Shown here: in pieces, positions 48,015-57,398 of the stretch | Layout of the letters: each line of letters starts with the position of its first letter | How positions within the stretch are numbered: the first letter of the stretch is position 1 | Origin: Halioxenophilus aromaticivorans | Lineage (GTDB): Bacteria; Pseudomonadota; Gammaproteobacteria; Pseudomonadales; Cellvibrionaceae | Assembly: GCF_042850945.1 (NCBI RefSeq) | Contig: NZ_AP031496.1 | Coordinates: forward strand, 4,898,001 to 4,962,000 | Length of the DNA stretch: 64,000 nt | Direction: 5' to 3' | Translations under genes and position numbers: made by a program | The notes under the pieces: generated by a model | Seen by the model: the letters and a program-made list of their open reading frames with translations, nothing else | Told to the model about the DNA's origin: nothing | Database searches by the model: none

Positions 48015-50366
48015 CTATTTAATGGGAGCATGGCTACGGGCCTTAGCTTTTACCTGCAATTCCTGAGTGGCCTGCCGAGATTTGCGCAACTCCCTGTACG
48101 CCTGCTGCTTGCCGGATAGGTACTGTGGCTCCCAGGCTTGATCATCCTCTACGCCATAACTGGCGGCGCTTTGACGAGTAAAGTACGGATTCCAAAGATG
48201 CGGCCTACCCACGGCCACCAAATCAGCACGACGTGTGTGTAGAATCGTGTTTATCTGTGCCGCATCCGTGACGTTGCCTACAGTCATGGTGGCAATTTTG
48301 GGCACGTTGCGTATGGCTTCAGAAAACTGCACCTGAAACATACGCCCATAGATCGGCTTTTGGCCCGGGTCTGTCTGCCCAGCGGATACATCGATCAAAT
48401 CACAGCCGGCAGATTGGAAAGCCTCTGCAATGGCAAAGGTATCCTCTTCTGTTATCCCCTGCTCCATCCAATCACAGGCAGATATCCTAACGGACATAGG
48501 TTTGTGCTCCGGCCAGCAACGTCGCATTGCCTCAAATACGGCTAAGGGAAAGCGCAGGCGATTTTCGATTGCGCCTCCGTATTGGTCCGACCTCTGGTTT
48601 GTAATGGGCGACAAAAACGAGCCGAATAGATAGCCGTGCGCACAGTGCAGTTCCAACATATCAAAACCGACACTTTCGGCCCGCTCAGCGGCGGCAGCAA
48701 ATTCATCAATAATGCGCTGCATACCCTGTTCATCCAGCTCTGTAGGCACCTGGGAAATGCCATCGAACCAAGGTAGAGGGGAAGCGGACACCAACGGCCA
48801 ATTCTGCTGTGCATCGGCGATTGGGTAATCTGCTTTTTGCCAGCCTTTCTGTGTAGAACCTTTGCGGCCAGCATGGCCAAGCTGGAGGCAGATTTTAGTA
48901 TCTGTGTATTGGTGAACAAAATCTACGATGCGCTGCCATTGCTGGGCATGGTCATGGGTCCAAAAACCCGGGCAACCCTGGGTAATTCGAGCATCGGGGG
49001 AAGGACAAGTCATTTCAGTTACCACCATTCCCATTCCACCTTTAGCATGGCCGGCGTAATGCACATAATGCCACTCACTGAGGTTGCCGTTGTCATCCGC
49101 GGCATACTGAGCCATGGGCGACATTACCACGCGGTTACGCAATTCCAGATCACGCAATTTGAAACGGGTGAACATTGGCGTGGGCCGGGAGTCTCGGTAG
49201 TCGTAACCGGTTTGCTCGAAATAACGCTGGTACCAAGCAGTATCTGCGGCGTCTACAAAACTCGGATCTCGCAACATTAGATTGTCGTAGGTAACGGACT
49301 TGGCTCGGCACATAACGACCATGGCAAATTGCATGGCGTCCATATCCCACGACCGTTCCATATGTTCAAACCAAGCTAAAGACACATCGGCGTTGTGTTG
49401 AACAATTTGCACCGGCGCCCTACGCGCCGCATCATAGGCTTCAAAAGCCTTGTCGACACTGCGCTCGCCATGGGCCACCACGGCATCGTGAAAACTAATA
49501 GCGCACTCCATCGCCAACTTGGTACCCGAGCCAATAGAAAAATGCGCCGAGGCCTTAGCATCACCTAAAATAGCGATGTTTTTATAGAACCATTGGTTAC
49601 AGAAAATCCGCGGGAATTGTCGCCACATGGAACGATTTAAAATCAATCCGTGCCCTTGTAACTCATCTGCAAAAATGACTTCTAATTTGGATTTAGAGCC
49701 TGCCTCATCCTGAACTTCAAAGCCATGCTTTTGCCAGCAGTCGTCGGACATTTCAAATACCCAGGTCGACTTATCAGCCTCGTACTGGTAAGTGTGCGCA
49801 CAAATCAGACCATGCTCTGTCTCTTTAAAGAAATAGGTGAAATCTGCCAACGGACGAGTGGAGCCCATCCAACAGAAACGGTTAGATTTATGCTCAGTGG
49901 TCGGCTGAAAATGATCTGCGTAGTGGTCGCGGATAGCCGAGCCAATGCCATCGGCTGACAATATAATGTCAGAGTCGGCGAATCGGGTTTCTAAAACTTC
50001 TGGCTCAATACGCTGATCAAAGTGAAGCCCGACACCAAGGTCATGACAGCGGTCCTGCAGTAATTGCAACAATCGAATCCGAGAAATGCCACAAAATCCA
50101 TTACCACTGCAACGGACATCCTGATCTTTACGATGAATTACAATATCGTCCCAGTAAGAAAATTGTTGAGTTAAATGTTGATAGGACTCGGGGTCTCGAG
50201 ACAGAAACTCTTGCAGAGTTTCGTCCGAAAAAACTACGCCAAAACCAAAGGTATCGTCGGCCTTGTTTTGCTCGTAGACATCTATCTGCCACGAGGGCTT
50301 GGCCTTTTTGGTTAACAATGCGAAGTATAATCCTCCCGGACCACCACCAATGATCGTAATTTTCAT
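48015..50366 (-). CDS. 2-aminobenzoyl-CoA (or salicylyl-CoA) monooxygenase/reductase fusion
   Basis: A 783-aa two-domain flavoenzyme. Residues 1 to about 385 are a class A FAD monooxygenase: GGGPGGLY dinucleotide motif near residue 7, GFGVVFSDETL, and the second FAD motif AILGDAKASAHFSIGSG. Residues about 395-765 are an old-yellow-enzyme FMN reductase: RNRVVMSPMAQYAAD, LQLGHAGRKGS, HCAHGYLFGSFLSP and QYGGAIENRLRF. This fusion is known as ACMR in Azoarcus evansii, where it hydroxylates and dearomatises 2-aminobenzoyl-CoA; related proteins are annotated salicylyl-CoA 5-hydroxylase. Neighbouring genes favour the anthraniloyl-CoA reading. Its promoter shares the TATATTACACGTAAA motif and is divergent from marR. 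Confidence 0.88.
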   Translation of the reverse strand: MKITIIGGGPGGLYFALLTKKAKPSWQIDVYEQNKADDTFGFGVVFSDETLQEFLSRDPESYQHLTQQFSYWDDIVIHRKDQDVRCSGNGFCGISRIRLLQLLQDRCHDLGVGLHFDQRIEPEVLETRFADSDIILSADGIGSAIRDHYADHFQPTTEHKSNRFCWMGSTRPLADFTYFFKETEHGLICAHTYQYEADKSTWVFEMSDDCWQKHGFEVQDEAGSKSKLEVIFADELQGHGLILNRSMWRQFPRIFCNQWFYKNIAILGDAKASAHFSIGSGTKLAMECAISFHDAVVAHGERSVDKAFEAYDAARRAPVQIVQHNADVSLAWFEHMERSWDMDAMQFAMVVMCRAKSVTYDNLMLRDPSFVDAADTAWYQRYFEQTGYDYRDSRPTPMFTRFKLRDLELRNRVVMSPMAQYAADDNGNLSEWHYVHYAGHAKGGMGMVVTEMTCPSPDARITQGCPGFWTHDHAQQWQRIVDFVHQYTDTKICLQLGHAGRKGSTQKGWQKADYPIADAQQNWPLVSASPLPWFDGISQVPTELDEQGMQRIIDEFAAAAERAESVGFDMLELHCAHGYLFGSFLSPITNQRSDQYGGAIENRLRFPLAVFEAMRRCWPEHKPMSVRISACDWMEQGITEEDTFAIAEAFQSAGCDLIDVSAGQTDPGQKPIYGRMFQVQFSEAIRNVPKIATMTVGNVTDAAQINTILHTRRADLVAVGRPHLWNPYFTRQSAASYGVEDDQAWEPQYLSGKQQAYRELRKSRQATQELQVKAKARSHAPIK

Positions 50367-50486
50367 AAGTAACCTGTTAAGCGATTAATACCGCACCCAC
50401 GGTGCTGTATGAGTGAGGCGCAAAAACTGAAGACAAGGGGCGAGCGCCAAAGAAACGCGCCACCATACAAACACCGTACAATATTT

Positions 50487-50520
50487 TATATTACACGTAA
50501 ACTATTAATCTGTAATTTAT
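50487..50520. promoter_or_regulatory. MarR-type operator, site 1
   Basis: TATATTACACGTAAACTATT (50487-50506) is repeated exactly at 51952-51971, and its first 15 bases form one arm of the palindrome at 58745-58770. A second element ATCTGTAATTTAT (50508-50520) follows, found with one mismatch at 54956-54968. The site lies between the divergent monooxygenase and marR genes. Confidence 0.75.
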
Positions 50521-50604
50521 TGCAGCTTTTCGAAGAGATCTATTCTGCTCTGCTTTGAAGTTGGCTTATAATGCGCGTCACAAAAGCCCAAGGACCTAAA
50601 AATA

Positions 50605-51087
50605 ATGGCCAGCAACCAGCCCCCAAAAAACCCAGCACTCGACCAAGCGGCTCAATCGTCCTACCTAAAGCTTTGGTTAGAACTGGCAAGAACCTCGAAA
50701 ACCATCGAGCAGCAAATGGAAGAGCGACTACAAACGGAGTTTAACCAAAGCTTTGCCCGGTTCGACGTACTATCTCAACTTGAAAGGTTTGATCCCGAGC
50801 GGCTACCCATGGGCGTTTTGGCAGGCAATCTGTTAGCGAGCAAAGGCAACATAACTCGCCTGATAGACAGAATGATTAAAGATGAATTGATCGACCGCAA
50901 ACCGTCACCGCAAGACCGACGGATAATACAAGTGGGCTTTACCAACCAAGGCCGTCAGCTTTTTAAAAAAATGGCACAGGCCCATGCCCAGTGGTCATCG
51001 GAGATTCTCGGCGGCATCACCAAGAAAGACGCGGACCGAATGTTGAAAATGCTGAGAACCTTGCAGGCAACCTCGGATATAGATTAA
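50605..51087 (+). CDS. MarR-family transcriptional regulator
   Basis: A 160-aa winged-helix regulator. The dimerisation helix region is at the N-terminus (YLKLWLELARTSKTIEQQMEERL), then FDVLSQLERFDPERLPMGVLAGNLLASKGNITRLIDRM as recognition domain and the wing DRRIIQVGFTNQG. MarR proteins typically repress and release DNA when binding an aromatic acid or CoA ester. It is divergent from the monooxygenase/reductase, and the shared motif in three promoter regions of the cluster is its likely operator. The ligand is probably a pathway aromatic or its CoA thioester (inference). Confidence 0.9.
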   Translation: MASNQPPKNPALDQAAQSSYLKLWLELARTSKTIEQQMEERLQTEFNQSFARFDVLSQLERFDPERLPMGVLAGNLLASKGNITRLIDRMIKDELIDRKPSPQDRRIIQVGFTNQGRQLFKKMAQAHAQWSSEILGGITKKDADRMLKMLRTLQATSDID

Positions 51088-51124
51088 GCCCACCTCGTCC
51101 GCGATCCCCAACCGCTGGGTTGAT

Positions 51125-51877
51125 CTACATTATTTCGCCACCCGCTACCACAATAGCCTGCCCTGTCATGGACTCGGCACCGGACCATAACCATGCGACG
51201 GTGTCCGCCACTTCCTCAGGTTGAATCAAACGCTTTTGCGGCGACCACTTGGCCAGTTCGGCCAGCGCTTGATCTTCGGTTCTACCGGTTTTTTTCACGA
51301 TATTGTCAATTGCCTGTCGCGTCAGTTCTGTATCGGCAAAGCCTGGGCAAACCGCATTAACGGTAATGCCAGTAAGGGCCAACTCTAGAGCCAACGATTT
51401 GGTCATGCCCACAACGCCATGCTTAGCTGCAGTATAAGCTGCCACGTATTCGTAACCCTTAAGCCCAGAAGTACTGGCGATAGTGATAATTCTGCCCCAG
51501 CCCAATGATTTCATATCGGCCAGCGATTCTCTGGTACAAAAAAAAGGGCCGTTTAGATTTACCGCCAACATTTGCTGCCACAGCTCATCGGTGGTTTTAC
51601 CAAAAGTAGCGGTCTTAGCCTGCCCGGCGTTATTGACCAACCCTGAAATTAAACCAAAATTTTCACGCGCAGTTGCGAAGGCTCGCTGCACGCTATCGCT
51701 GTCAGTTACATCCGCAGTTACGGCCCGAGCCCGCGGTAATTCCTCAGCCAGCGCCTCTAAGGGCGCGAGTGTCCGGCCCATTAAACTTAAACTGACACCC
51801 TCTTTTGCCAGGCGCCGGGCGATGGCAGCACCAATACCTCGGCCAGCACCAGTAATTACTATGTGTTTCTCAGTCAT
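51125..51877 (-). CDS. SDR-family dehydrogenase (3-hydroxyacyl-CoA dehydrogenase type)
   Basis: A 250-aa classical short-chain dehydrogenase. It has TGAGRGIG near residue 10 (NAD(P) binding), NNAG near 88, catalytic Ser in ASTSG and the YxxxK pair in AAYTAAKHG. The ending GQAIVVAGGEIM is usual. It converges with marR and is divergent from the enoyl-CoA hydratase gene with operator site 2 between them. In the proposed pathway it would reduce or oxidise the ring keto/hydroxy group of the dearomatised CoA ester. The exact substrate cannot be read. Confidence 0.88.
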   Translation of the reverse strand: MTEKHIVITGAGRGIGAAIARRLAKEGVSLSLMGRTLAPLEALAEELPRARAVTADVTDSDSVQRAFATARENFGLISGLVNNAGQAKTATFGKTTDELWQQMLAVNLNGPFFCTRESLADMKSLGWGRIITIASTSGLKGYEYVAAYTAAKHGVVGMTKSLALELALTGITVNAVCPGFADTELTRQAIDNIVKKTGRTEDQALAELAKWSPQKRLIQPEEVADTVAWLWSGAESMTGQAIVVAGGEIM

Positions 51878-51951
51878 ATTTGCCTCAAATTAAGCCATTG
51901 CATCGCTGCGGGCGTAGCACGAACATTACCAATACTCTGCCTCGCAACATT

Positions 51952-51971
51952 TATATTACACGTAAACTATT
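51952..51971. promoter_or_regulatory. MarR-type operator, site 2
   Basis: An exact second copy of the 20-mer TATATTACACGTAAACTATT, 68 bp before the enoyl-CoA hydratase gene and 75 bp before the divergent SDR gene. Confidence 0.78.
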
Positions 51972-52038
51972 TGCCTGTCACAGGTTAATCCATTACAGTG
52001 ATAGCCATCATTTTTATATCGCTAAATAAGGATTCTTC

Positions 52039-52869
52039 ATGCACGCCTGCGGACCAGGAATAAATGCGGCCACGTATAAACCTACTCATTTCCTTTGGGG
52101 CTTTGAAAATCATACGGCTACTATTACGCTGAACCAACCTAGCCGAAAAAACCCCCTAACCTTCGAAAGCTACGCTGAACTTAGAGACTGTTTTCGCGCC
52201 CTAGCTTACACACCAGAGGTTATGGCCGTTGTATTGGCAGGCGCCGGAGATAATTTTTGTTCCGGTGGAGATGTGCACGACATAATAGGCCCCCTAACCA
52301 AAATGTCCATGCCACAACTATTGGACTTTACCCGCATGACCGGAGACCTGGTAAAGGCGATTCGCCACTGCCCTCAGCCCATAATAGCCGCAGTTACTGG
52401 CGTATGCGCCGGGGCCGGGGCCATACTTGCTATGGCCGCGGATTATCGTATCTCCGCGACTGACAGTAAAACAGGGTTTTTATTTACCCGAGTAGGACTC
52501 GCCGGTTGCGATATGGGCGCTTGCGCCATGCTACCTAGAATTATCGGCCAAGGCCGCGCCAGTGATCTTTTATTCACAGGCCGAATGATGTCTGCAGAAG
52601 AAGGCTTGCAGTGGGGATTTTATAATGAGCTTGGCAGCGCCACTGAGGTTATGGACAAGGCAAAAGCCTACGCCACAAAGCTGGTATCCGGGCCAACTTT
52701 TGCCCACGGTTTAACAAAAATGATGCTGCATCAAGAGTGGAATATGAGCATTGACCAAGCCATTGAGTCAGAAGCTCAGGCACAGGCCATTTGCATGAAA
52801 ACGGAAGACTTTAATCGCGCTTACCAGGCATTTACCCAACGAGAAAAACCGGACTTCAAAGGCAATTAA
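52039..52869 (+). CDS. Enoyl-CoA hydratase/isomerase-family protein
   Basis: A 276-aa crotonase-fold protein with AAGGA before the ATG. It shows the oxyanion-hole segments [15 protein letters not shown] and [20 protein letters not shown]. In the position of the usual catalytic Glu pair it reads [16 protein letters not shown], where the second Glu is replaced by an Asp/Gly context, so it may be an isomerase or ring-opening hydrolase rather than a simple hydratase. It precedes ridA by 23 bp and carries operator site 2 upstream. In this cluster it should act on an alicyclic CoA ester (inference). Confidence 0.85.
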   Translation: MHACGPGINAATYKPTHFLWGFENHTATITLNQPSRKNPLTFESYAELRDCFRALAYTPEVMAVVLAGAGDNFCSGGDVHDIIGPLTKMSMPQLLDFTRMTGDLVKAIRHCPQPIIAAVTGVCAGAGAILAMAADYRISATDSKTGFLFTRVGLAGCDMGACAMLPRIIGQGRASDLLFTGRMMSAEEGLQWGFYNELGSATEVMDKAKAYATKLVSGPTFAHGLTKMMLHQEWNMSIDQAIESEAQAQAICMKTEDFNRAYQAFTQREKPDFKGN

Positions 52870-52892
52870 TTGCCAAACAGCAGGATATCACT

Positions 52893-53291
52893 ATGCAATT
52901 TTTACAACCAGAAAACTGGCCGAAACCGAAAGGCTACAGCAATGGAATCGTGGCACAAGGTAAAACCATTTTTATCGGTGGGCAAATAGGCTGGGATGAA
53001 AACGAAGAGTTCCAAAGCGATGACTTTGTCGAACAGGTGCGTCAAACATTAACGAACACGCTTTCGGTTCTTGCCACTGCAGACGCAAGGCCGGAGCATA
53101 TCACACGCATGACATGGTACATCACAGACAAACAAGAGTATTTGCAGTCGCTCAAGGCATTGGGACAAGTATACCGAGAGCTTGTAGGACGCCATTATCC
53201 AGTAATGGCCATGGTGCAGGTGGTCGCTTTAATGGAGGACCGGGCCAAGGTCGAAATTGAAACTACTGCGGTTTTACCAGACGAAAATTAA
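52893..53291 (+). CDS. RidA-family (YjgF/UK114) protein
   Basis: A 132-aa RidA-fold protein, 23 bp after the enoyl-CoA hydratase gene. Family blocks: AQGKTIFIGGQIGWD, QTLTNTLSVLATADA, MTWYITDKQEY and KVEIETTAV. By hand alignment the arginine that binds the substrate carboxylate in E. coli RidA (Arg105) is Met105 here (HYPVMAMVQ). Loss of this residue marks non-canonical Rid groups and suggests a substrate without a free carboxylate. An enamine CoA thioester from 2-aminobenzoyl-CoA dearomatisation would fit (inference). Confidence 0.85.
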   Translation: MQFLQPENWPKPKGYSNGIVAQGKTIFIGGQIGWDENEEFQSDDFVEQVRQTLTNTLSVLATADARPEHITRMTWYITDKQEYLQSLKALGQVYRELVGRHYPVMAMVQVVALMEDRAKVEIETTAVLPDEN

Positions 53292-53338
53292 AACCAGGAA
53301 CCGGCCCAATGCCTTTGGGCCCGCTCCTTCAATCTGTA

Positions 53339-54892
53339 TCAAGCCACGCGCACCTGGTCACTATCCGCCTCGGCCAAACCCATCTCCACCGTTTTAACAA
53401 CCGCCGCAAAGGTTTTATCTGACTCTGCATCTCGTGCAGTTCGCAACAAGGATTCTACCGTCACCCGGCCTATGCCAGGATGACGCTCAACCAATTCTAT
53501 GATTGTACGATACCTATTGCTGCCTCGCTCGTGGCTATCCCCATAACCTTTAATCAAATTTGGAAGCTTTGCTAAAACCAAGGCTAAATTCGGATTTTCT
53601 GTAGCTTTAACTGCAACTAGCTGCATCCAATGCTCTATGTTGTCCTCTTCCCGCTGAAAACGAACACTTAAGGGGCGCAACCAAGTTAAACTCGCTATCC
53701 CCCAGAGGAAGCAGTATCCCATAACCGTTCCACTGTGCACTTTTTTCCCCTGGCAAAAGCGGTTATCAATAAACTTACGCAACCAACTGGTTTTGGCGAC
53801 AACACGCGCGAATGAAGGTGGCAGGGTATCGCAAATCTCTTCAATTCTTGGGTGAAGGTATTCCACCGGATAAACGAGCTGCCCTGCCTGTGCCTTAACC
53901 TCGGTTCGAATATCATTGAAATGACGCTTACCGATTTTTTGCCTAGCGACTTGGATCGTATCTTGAAAACACATCCAAAGGGCCAGCTGCTTAGCACAAC
54001 TCGAAAGCAATTCAGCGCCCGCATATTCGCTTTCGCTAATTCGTAAAGATAGTAAGCGGTCAAGATATTTGTTGGCGTACGCGACGTCTTGATAATCTGC
54101 TACCTGTTTAACGCCTTCCCACACCCAAGGCTGGCTGGCTTCAGGGAAGTCCGATTTTATACGATCCAGCAGTTTTTGCCCGGCAACGCTATTAATTTGG
54201 CTCGGTAGATGTGGCGCCACAGCTACGCCATCATGCGGATAATCACATTCTTTACGTGAGGCACGCTCATAGGCAACCGAGAAAGCTAACAAGTTTGTGT
54301 CTACGGCCACCCCCTGAGCTTTAATTGCCGCCTCAAATGCCTCCCTGGTAAAGGGTAGGCAGCCACTGCCGGCAACAGCCCCTAGCAGTACTGAACTGAT
54401 AACCGACCGACACTCCTTTGCGATACTTTCCATATCAAAGGCGATACACCTTTTAGCTCTAGAATGACAGGCTTCAATCAAGCCGGCACTATCAACCCGA
54501 CCATTACCCGGAGCACTTTTTTCTATAACCGTGTATGAGCGATGGGTAGTGGCGATTAACGTGGTTTTATCTTCGCTAACAAAACCTCTTTGAATGGATC
54601 GCCCGGCCTCCACCAGCTCTGCCGCGATCAGCACATCAATGTTACCCGGTGTTGGGGACAAGCCTAAGACTGGCGGCCTGTCAGCACTGGCAATATCGGA
54701 CTTAGCAAATATCTCCAGGTAGTAAATGGTCGCACCTGTGCGTTGTGCAACACCCGGCACAGAGGTTGACTGGGCAACGTAACCGTTATGCTCGGCCACG
54801 TATCGCAGCCAATTAGATAACACCCCACCACCTTGACCACCCATAGCCGATATAGCGATTGTGATCGGTTGAATAGACGATTTACTTTGCAT
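53339..54892 (-). CDS. iorB: Indolepyruvate-type ferredoxin oxidoreductase, beta subunit
   Basis: A 517-aa protein. Its N-terminal about 190 residues are the gamma domain of 2-oxoacid:ferredoxin oxidoreductases, with AISAMGGQGGGVLSNWL and VPGVAQRTGATIYYLEIF. The rest is the long helical extension (DUF6537-like) found in proteobacterial IorB. It partners with the IorA product of the gene 119 bp upstream. Together they convert an aryl 2-oxoacid plus CoA to an aryl-acyl-CoA, CO2 and reduced ferredoxin. The gene-symbol reflects family, not proven substrate. A degenerate operator-like element lies before it. Confidence 0.85.
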   Translation of the reverse strand: MQSKSSIQPITIAISAMGGQGGGVLSNWLRYVAEHNGYVAQSTSVPGVAQRTGATIYYLEIFAKSDIASADRPPVLGLSPTPGNIDVLIAAELVEAGRSIQRGFVSEDKTTLIATTHRSYTVIEKSAPGNGRVDSAGLIEACHSRAKRCIAFDMESIAKECRSVISSVLLGAVAGSGCLPFTREAFEAAIKAQGVAVDTNLLAFSVAYERASRKECDYPHDGVAVAPHLPSQINSVAGQKLLDRIKSDFPEASQPWVWEGVKQVADYQDVAYANKYLDRLLSLRISESEYAGAELLSSCAKQLALWMCFQDTIQVARQKIGKRHFNDIRTEVKAQAGQLVYPVEYLHPRIEEICDTLPPSFARVVAKTSWLRKFIDNRFCQGKKVHSGTVMGYCFLWGIASLTWLRPLSVRFQREEDNIEHWMQLVAVKATENPNLALVLAKLPNLIKGYGDSHERGSNRYRTIIELVERHPGIGRVTVESLLRTARDAESDKTFAAVVKTVEMGLAEADSDQVRVA

Positions 54893-54953
54893 TAAAAACT
54901 CTTGGTCATTTGATTCGCAGATTCCATTCAGAGCTGCGCTATTTCGTAGAAAA

Positions 54954-54968
54954 TTATCTGTAAATTAT
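54954..54968. promoter_or_regulatory. Degenerate operator-like element before iorB
   Basis: TTATCTGTAAATTAT matches the cluster motif at 11 of 15 positions. Its core ATCTGTAAATTAT differs from the second element of site 1 at one base. It lies in the 119-bp gap between iorA and iorB. Confidence 0.4.
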
Positions 54969-55011
54969 CGCCAGCTACCAACACTATACTGACTAGAACA
55001 TACGACAGCGG

Positions 55012-57261
55012 CTATAACTCACCAAAAACAAGGCTACGTTCGTGGCGATTTTGCAGAAAGCCAATCACCTTTTGGCGTAAACCAGCGAGCCATTGATCCC
55101 AGCGTGTTGGGTTACTAACGATGACCGTTTTAGTAAACGAGGGGCATAACACTGCGGTATGAGCATTTTCGCCACAAAGACCACAACCGACACAATCGTT
55201 GTCAACGTAAGCAACAGGGTCTTCTTTTAACGGATTGGGATTATCGGTAATGGTTAAAGATGGGCAGCCGGATAGCCGAACGCACGCATGATCACCAGTA
55301 CAGGTATGCCCGTCGACATAAAAACGCTCTCGCTCAACACGCTGGCCGAGCTTAAGTTTTTGTTTGGTGGCAGCTTTTTCCCGGCGCTGCTTATTGAGCA
55401 TACACTCGTTACGCGCGACGATCACCTTAGGCCCTGGCTTATCCGTGGTCATTGCCTCGGCGAGAGTGCGTTTAACGGTACCCACGTCGTAGGTGTCTAC
55501 CGTTTTAACCCAGTCTACGCCTACACCTTTAACCGCTGACTCGATTGCGTGGTTGGTGGAGCGGTGTTCTAGCTCTGCGTGGGACGATAAAATATCCTGC
55601 CCACCAGTGGCGGCAGAATAATTGTTATCAACAATAATGACGACCTCATCACTGCGATTAAACACAGCGTTTGCGATGCCACTGGTTAGGCCATTGTGCC
55701 AAAACCCACCATCTCCCAACACCGAAATACTGCGCTTGTGACCCGAGACATTAAAGGCCGAGCCACCGGCAGCGCCTAAGCCGTAGCCCATGGTAGAGTT
55801 GCCAATATTAAAGGGCGGTAATATCGAAAATAAATGGCAGCCGATATCACAACTTACATGTAAATCACCCAGCTCTTTCTGAACTTGCTTCATCGCACTG
55901 AAAATTGGCCGCTCCGGGCACCCCACGCAAAAACCAGCGGGCCGAGGTGGTACGTCTACCGGTAATTGTTTCACCGGGATTAATTGAGCTCCAGCTTCGG
56001 CGCCATTGCCTGCAGGCGCGTAGTCAGTAGCAGGATTAAATACCCCTACTGCGGAGGTACTATTGCCTTGATCGCCGGGTAAACCACGCCATGGATCTAT
56101 CGCGTTACTCTCTTGTGCACTTACTCCCGGCTGCGCCTCGACGGCGGCCAGAAATTTCTCTAGCCCAGCCTTAATAGCGCCGCTGTCGTATTCACCAAAC
56201 GAGGGTAGAACATTCTTGCCGTAAACCGGTGTTTGCACGTCCGCCGTACGCAAAATATAGCCAACCGCCTGCTCAATATAATTAGGCTGGCCTTCCTCAA
56301 TCATGAGAACTGCGGTTTTACCCACACAGAACTCGATTATCTCGTCATCTATATAGGGATAGGCAACGTTCATAACATAGATCGGGAAGCGACAATCACC
56401 GAATGCATTGGCTAACCCAAGTATGTTTAAAGCTCTAATCGTCGAGTTGTACAACCCGCCCGGAACAATCAGGCCGATACTACTATCTTCACCTGCGAAA
56501 AATTCGTTCAGCTTATGTTCTTTAATGAAGGCTTGCGCCTTAGGTAATCGACGCTCAACCTTTTCTTTTTCGTGTAGAAAGTTTGCCGGCGGCAATACAA
56601 TCCTATCCGTATCGCGTACCGGGTTTTCTTTTGCTTGCCCCACCGTCATTACGGGCCGCACATTGTCTTTGGTGACGAATGAGCCATGAACATGGCATGC
56701 TCGAATTCTTAACTGCAGCATTACCGGTGTATTACTGGCCTCGGATAGCTCAAAACCGTGTGACACCGCATCGGTGATGGAAGGCAGGTTCGGCCTTGGG
56801 TCCAACAGCCACATTTGAGATTTCATGGCAAACGCATGGGAGCGCTCTTGCATGATACTTGAGCCCTCACCGTAGTCTTCTCCCACCACTATCAAGGCTC
56901 CGCCAGTCACGCCACCGGACGCTAAATTTGCCAATGCATCGGAGGCGACATTGGTACCAACGGTCGACTTCCAAGCAACAGCGCCGCGTAGCGGATAATT
57001 AACGGAAGCGGCTAACATAGCGGCTGCGGTGGCTTCACTACCGTTAGATTCAAAATGGACACCCAATTCCTCCAGCAGATCTCGGGCGTCGTTTAGCACG
57101 TCCATTAGATGGGAAATGGGTGAACCTTGGTAACCACCTACATAGGCCACACCGGATTGCAACAGGGCCTTAGTAACACCCAAAATACCCTCGACGTGAA
57201 GTTCATGGCCTGCGGGCTTGCGAAGCAGCTCAACTTCCTTTTTAAACGACCTTTCAGCCAT
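55012..57261 (-). CDS. iorA: Indolepyruvate-type ferredoxin oxidoreductase, alpha subunit
   Basis: A 749-aa thiamine-diphosphate enzyme. The N-terminal pyrimidine-binding part has GYQGSPISHLMDVL and SNGSEATAAAMLAAS. The TPP motif is GDGGFWHNGLTSGIANAV ending in DNNY. The C-terminal ferredoxin-like region (about residues 650-710) has CTGDHACVRLSGCP and CVGCGLCGENAHTAVLCP. The second cluster is complete; the first has only three cysteines with unusual spacing, a pattern I associate with proteobacterial IorA. It would bind the aryl 2-oxoacid and CoA. It is the third gene of the thioesterase-cyclase-iorA-iorB run. Confidence 0.9.
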   Translation of the reverse strand: MAERSFKKEVELLRKPAGHELHVEGILGVTKALLQSGVAYVGGYQGSPISHLMDVLNDARDLLEELGVHFESNGSEATAAAMLAASVNYPLRGAVAWKSTVGTNVASDALANLASGGVTGGALIVVGEDYGEGSSIMQERSHAFAMKSQMWLLDPRPNLPSITDAVSHGFELSEASNTPVMLQLRIRACHVHGSFVTKDNVRPVMTVGQAKENPVRDTDRIVLPPANFLHEKEKVERRLPKAQAFIKEHKLNEFFAGEDSSIGLIVPGGLYNSTIRALNILGLANAFGDCRFPIYVMNVAYPYIDDEIIEFCVGKTAVLMIEEGQPNYIEQAVGYILRTADVQTPVYGKNVLPSFGEYDSGAIKAGLEKFLAAVEAQPGVSAQESNAIDPWRGLPGDQGNSTSAVGVFNPATDYAPAGNGAEAGAQLIPVKQLPVDVPPRPAGFCVGCPERPIFSAMKQVQKELGDLHVSCDIGCHLFSILPPFNIGNSTMGYGLGAAGGSAFNVSGHKRSISVLGDGGFWHNGLTSGIANAVFNRSDEVVIIVDNNYSAATGGQDILSSHAELEHRSTNHAIESAVKGVGVDWVKTVDTYDVGTVKRTLAEAMTTDKPGPKVIVARNECMLNKQRREKAATKQKLKLGQRVERERFYVDGHTCTGDHACVRLSGCPSLTITDNPNPLKEDPVAYVDNDCVGCGLCGENAHTAVLCPSFTKTVIVSNPTRWDQWLAGLRQKVIGFLQNRHERSLVFGEL

Positions 57262-57398
57262 GTGCTATTACCTACTGTGTGTATATCTTAGCCCGGCGAG
57301 ACGCCGCAGCGTTTGAGACTGAATTGCGATTGAAGACACAAAGCCATGAGCGGCAACGTCTACTCGCTTGGCATTATTCCACTAGAATGTTGCCCTTC

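Noticed and set aside
48015..50366. Salicylate/gentisate pathway as the main reading
   Set aside because: The fusion alone would allow it and the thioesterase fits, but no salicylyl-CoA ligase or gentisate dioxygenase is present, while IorAB and the cyclase would be unexplained. Kept as an alternative only.
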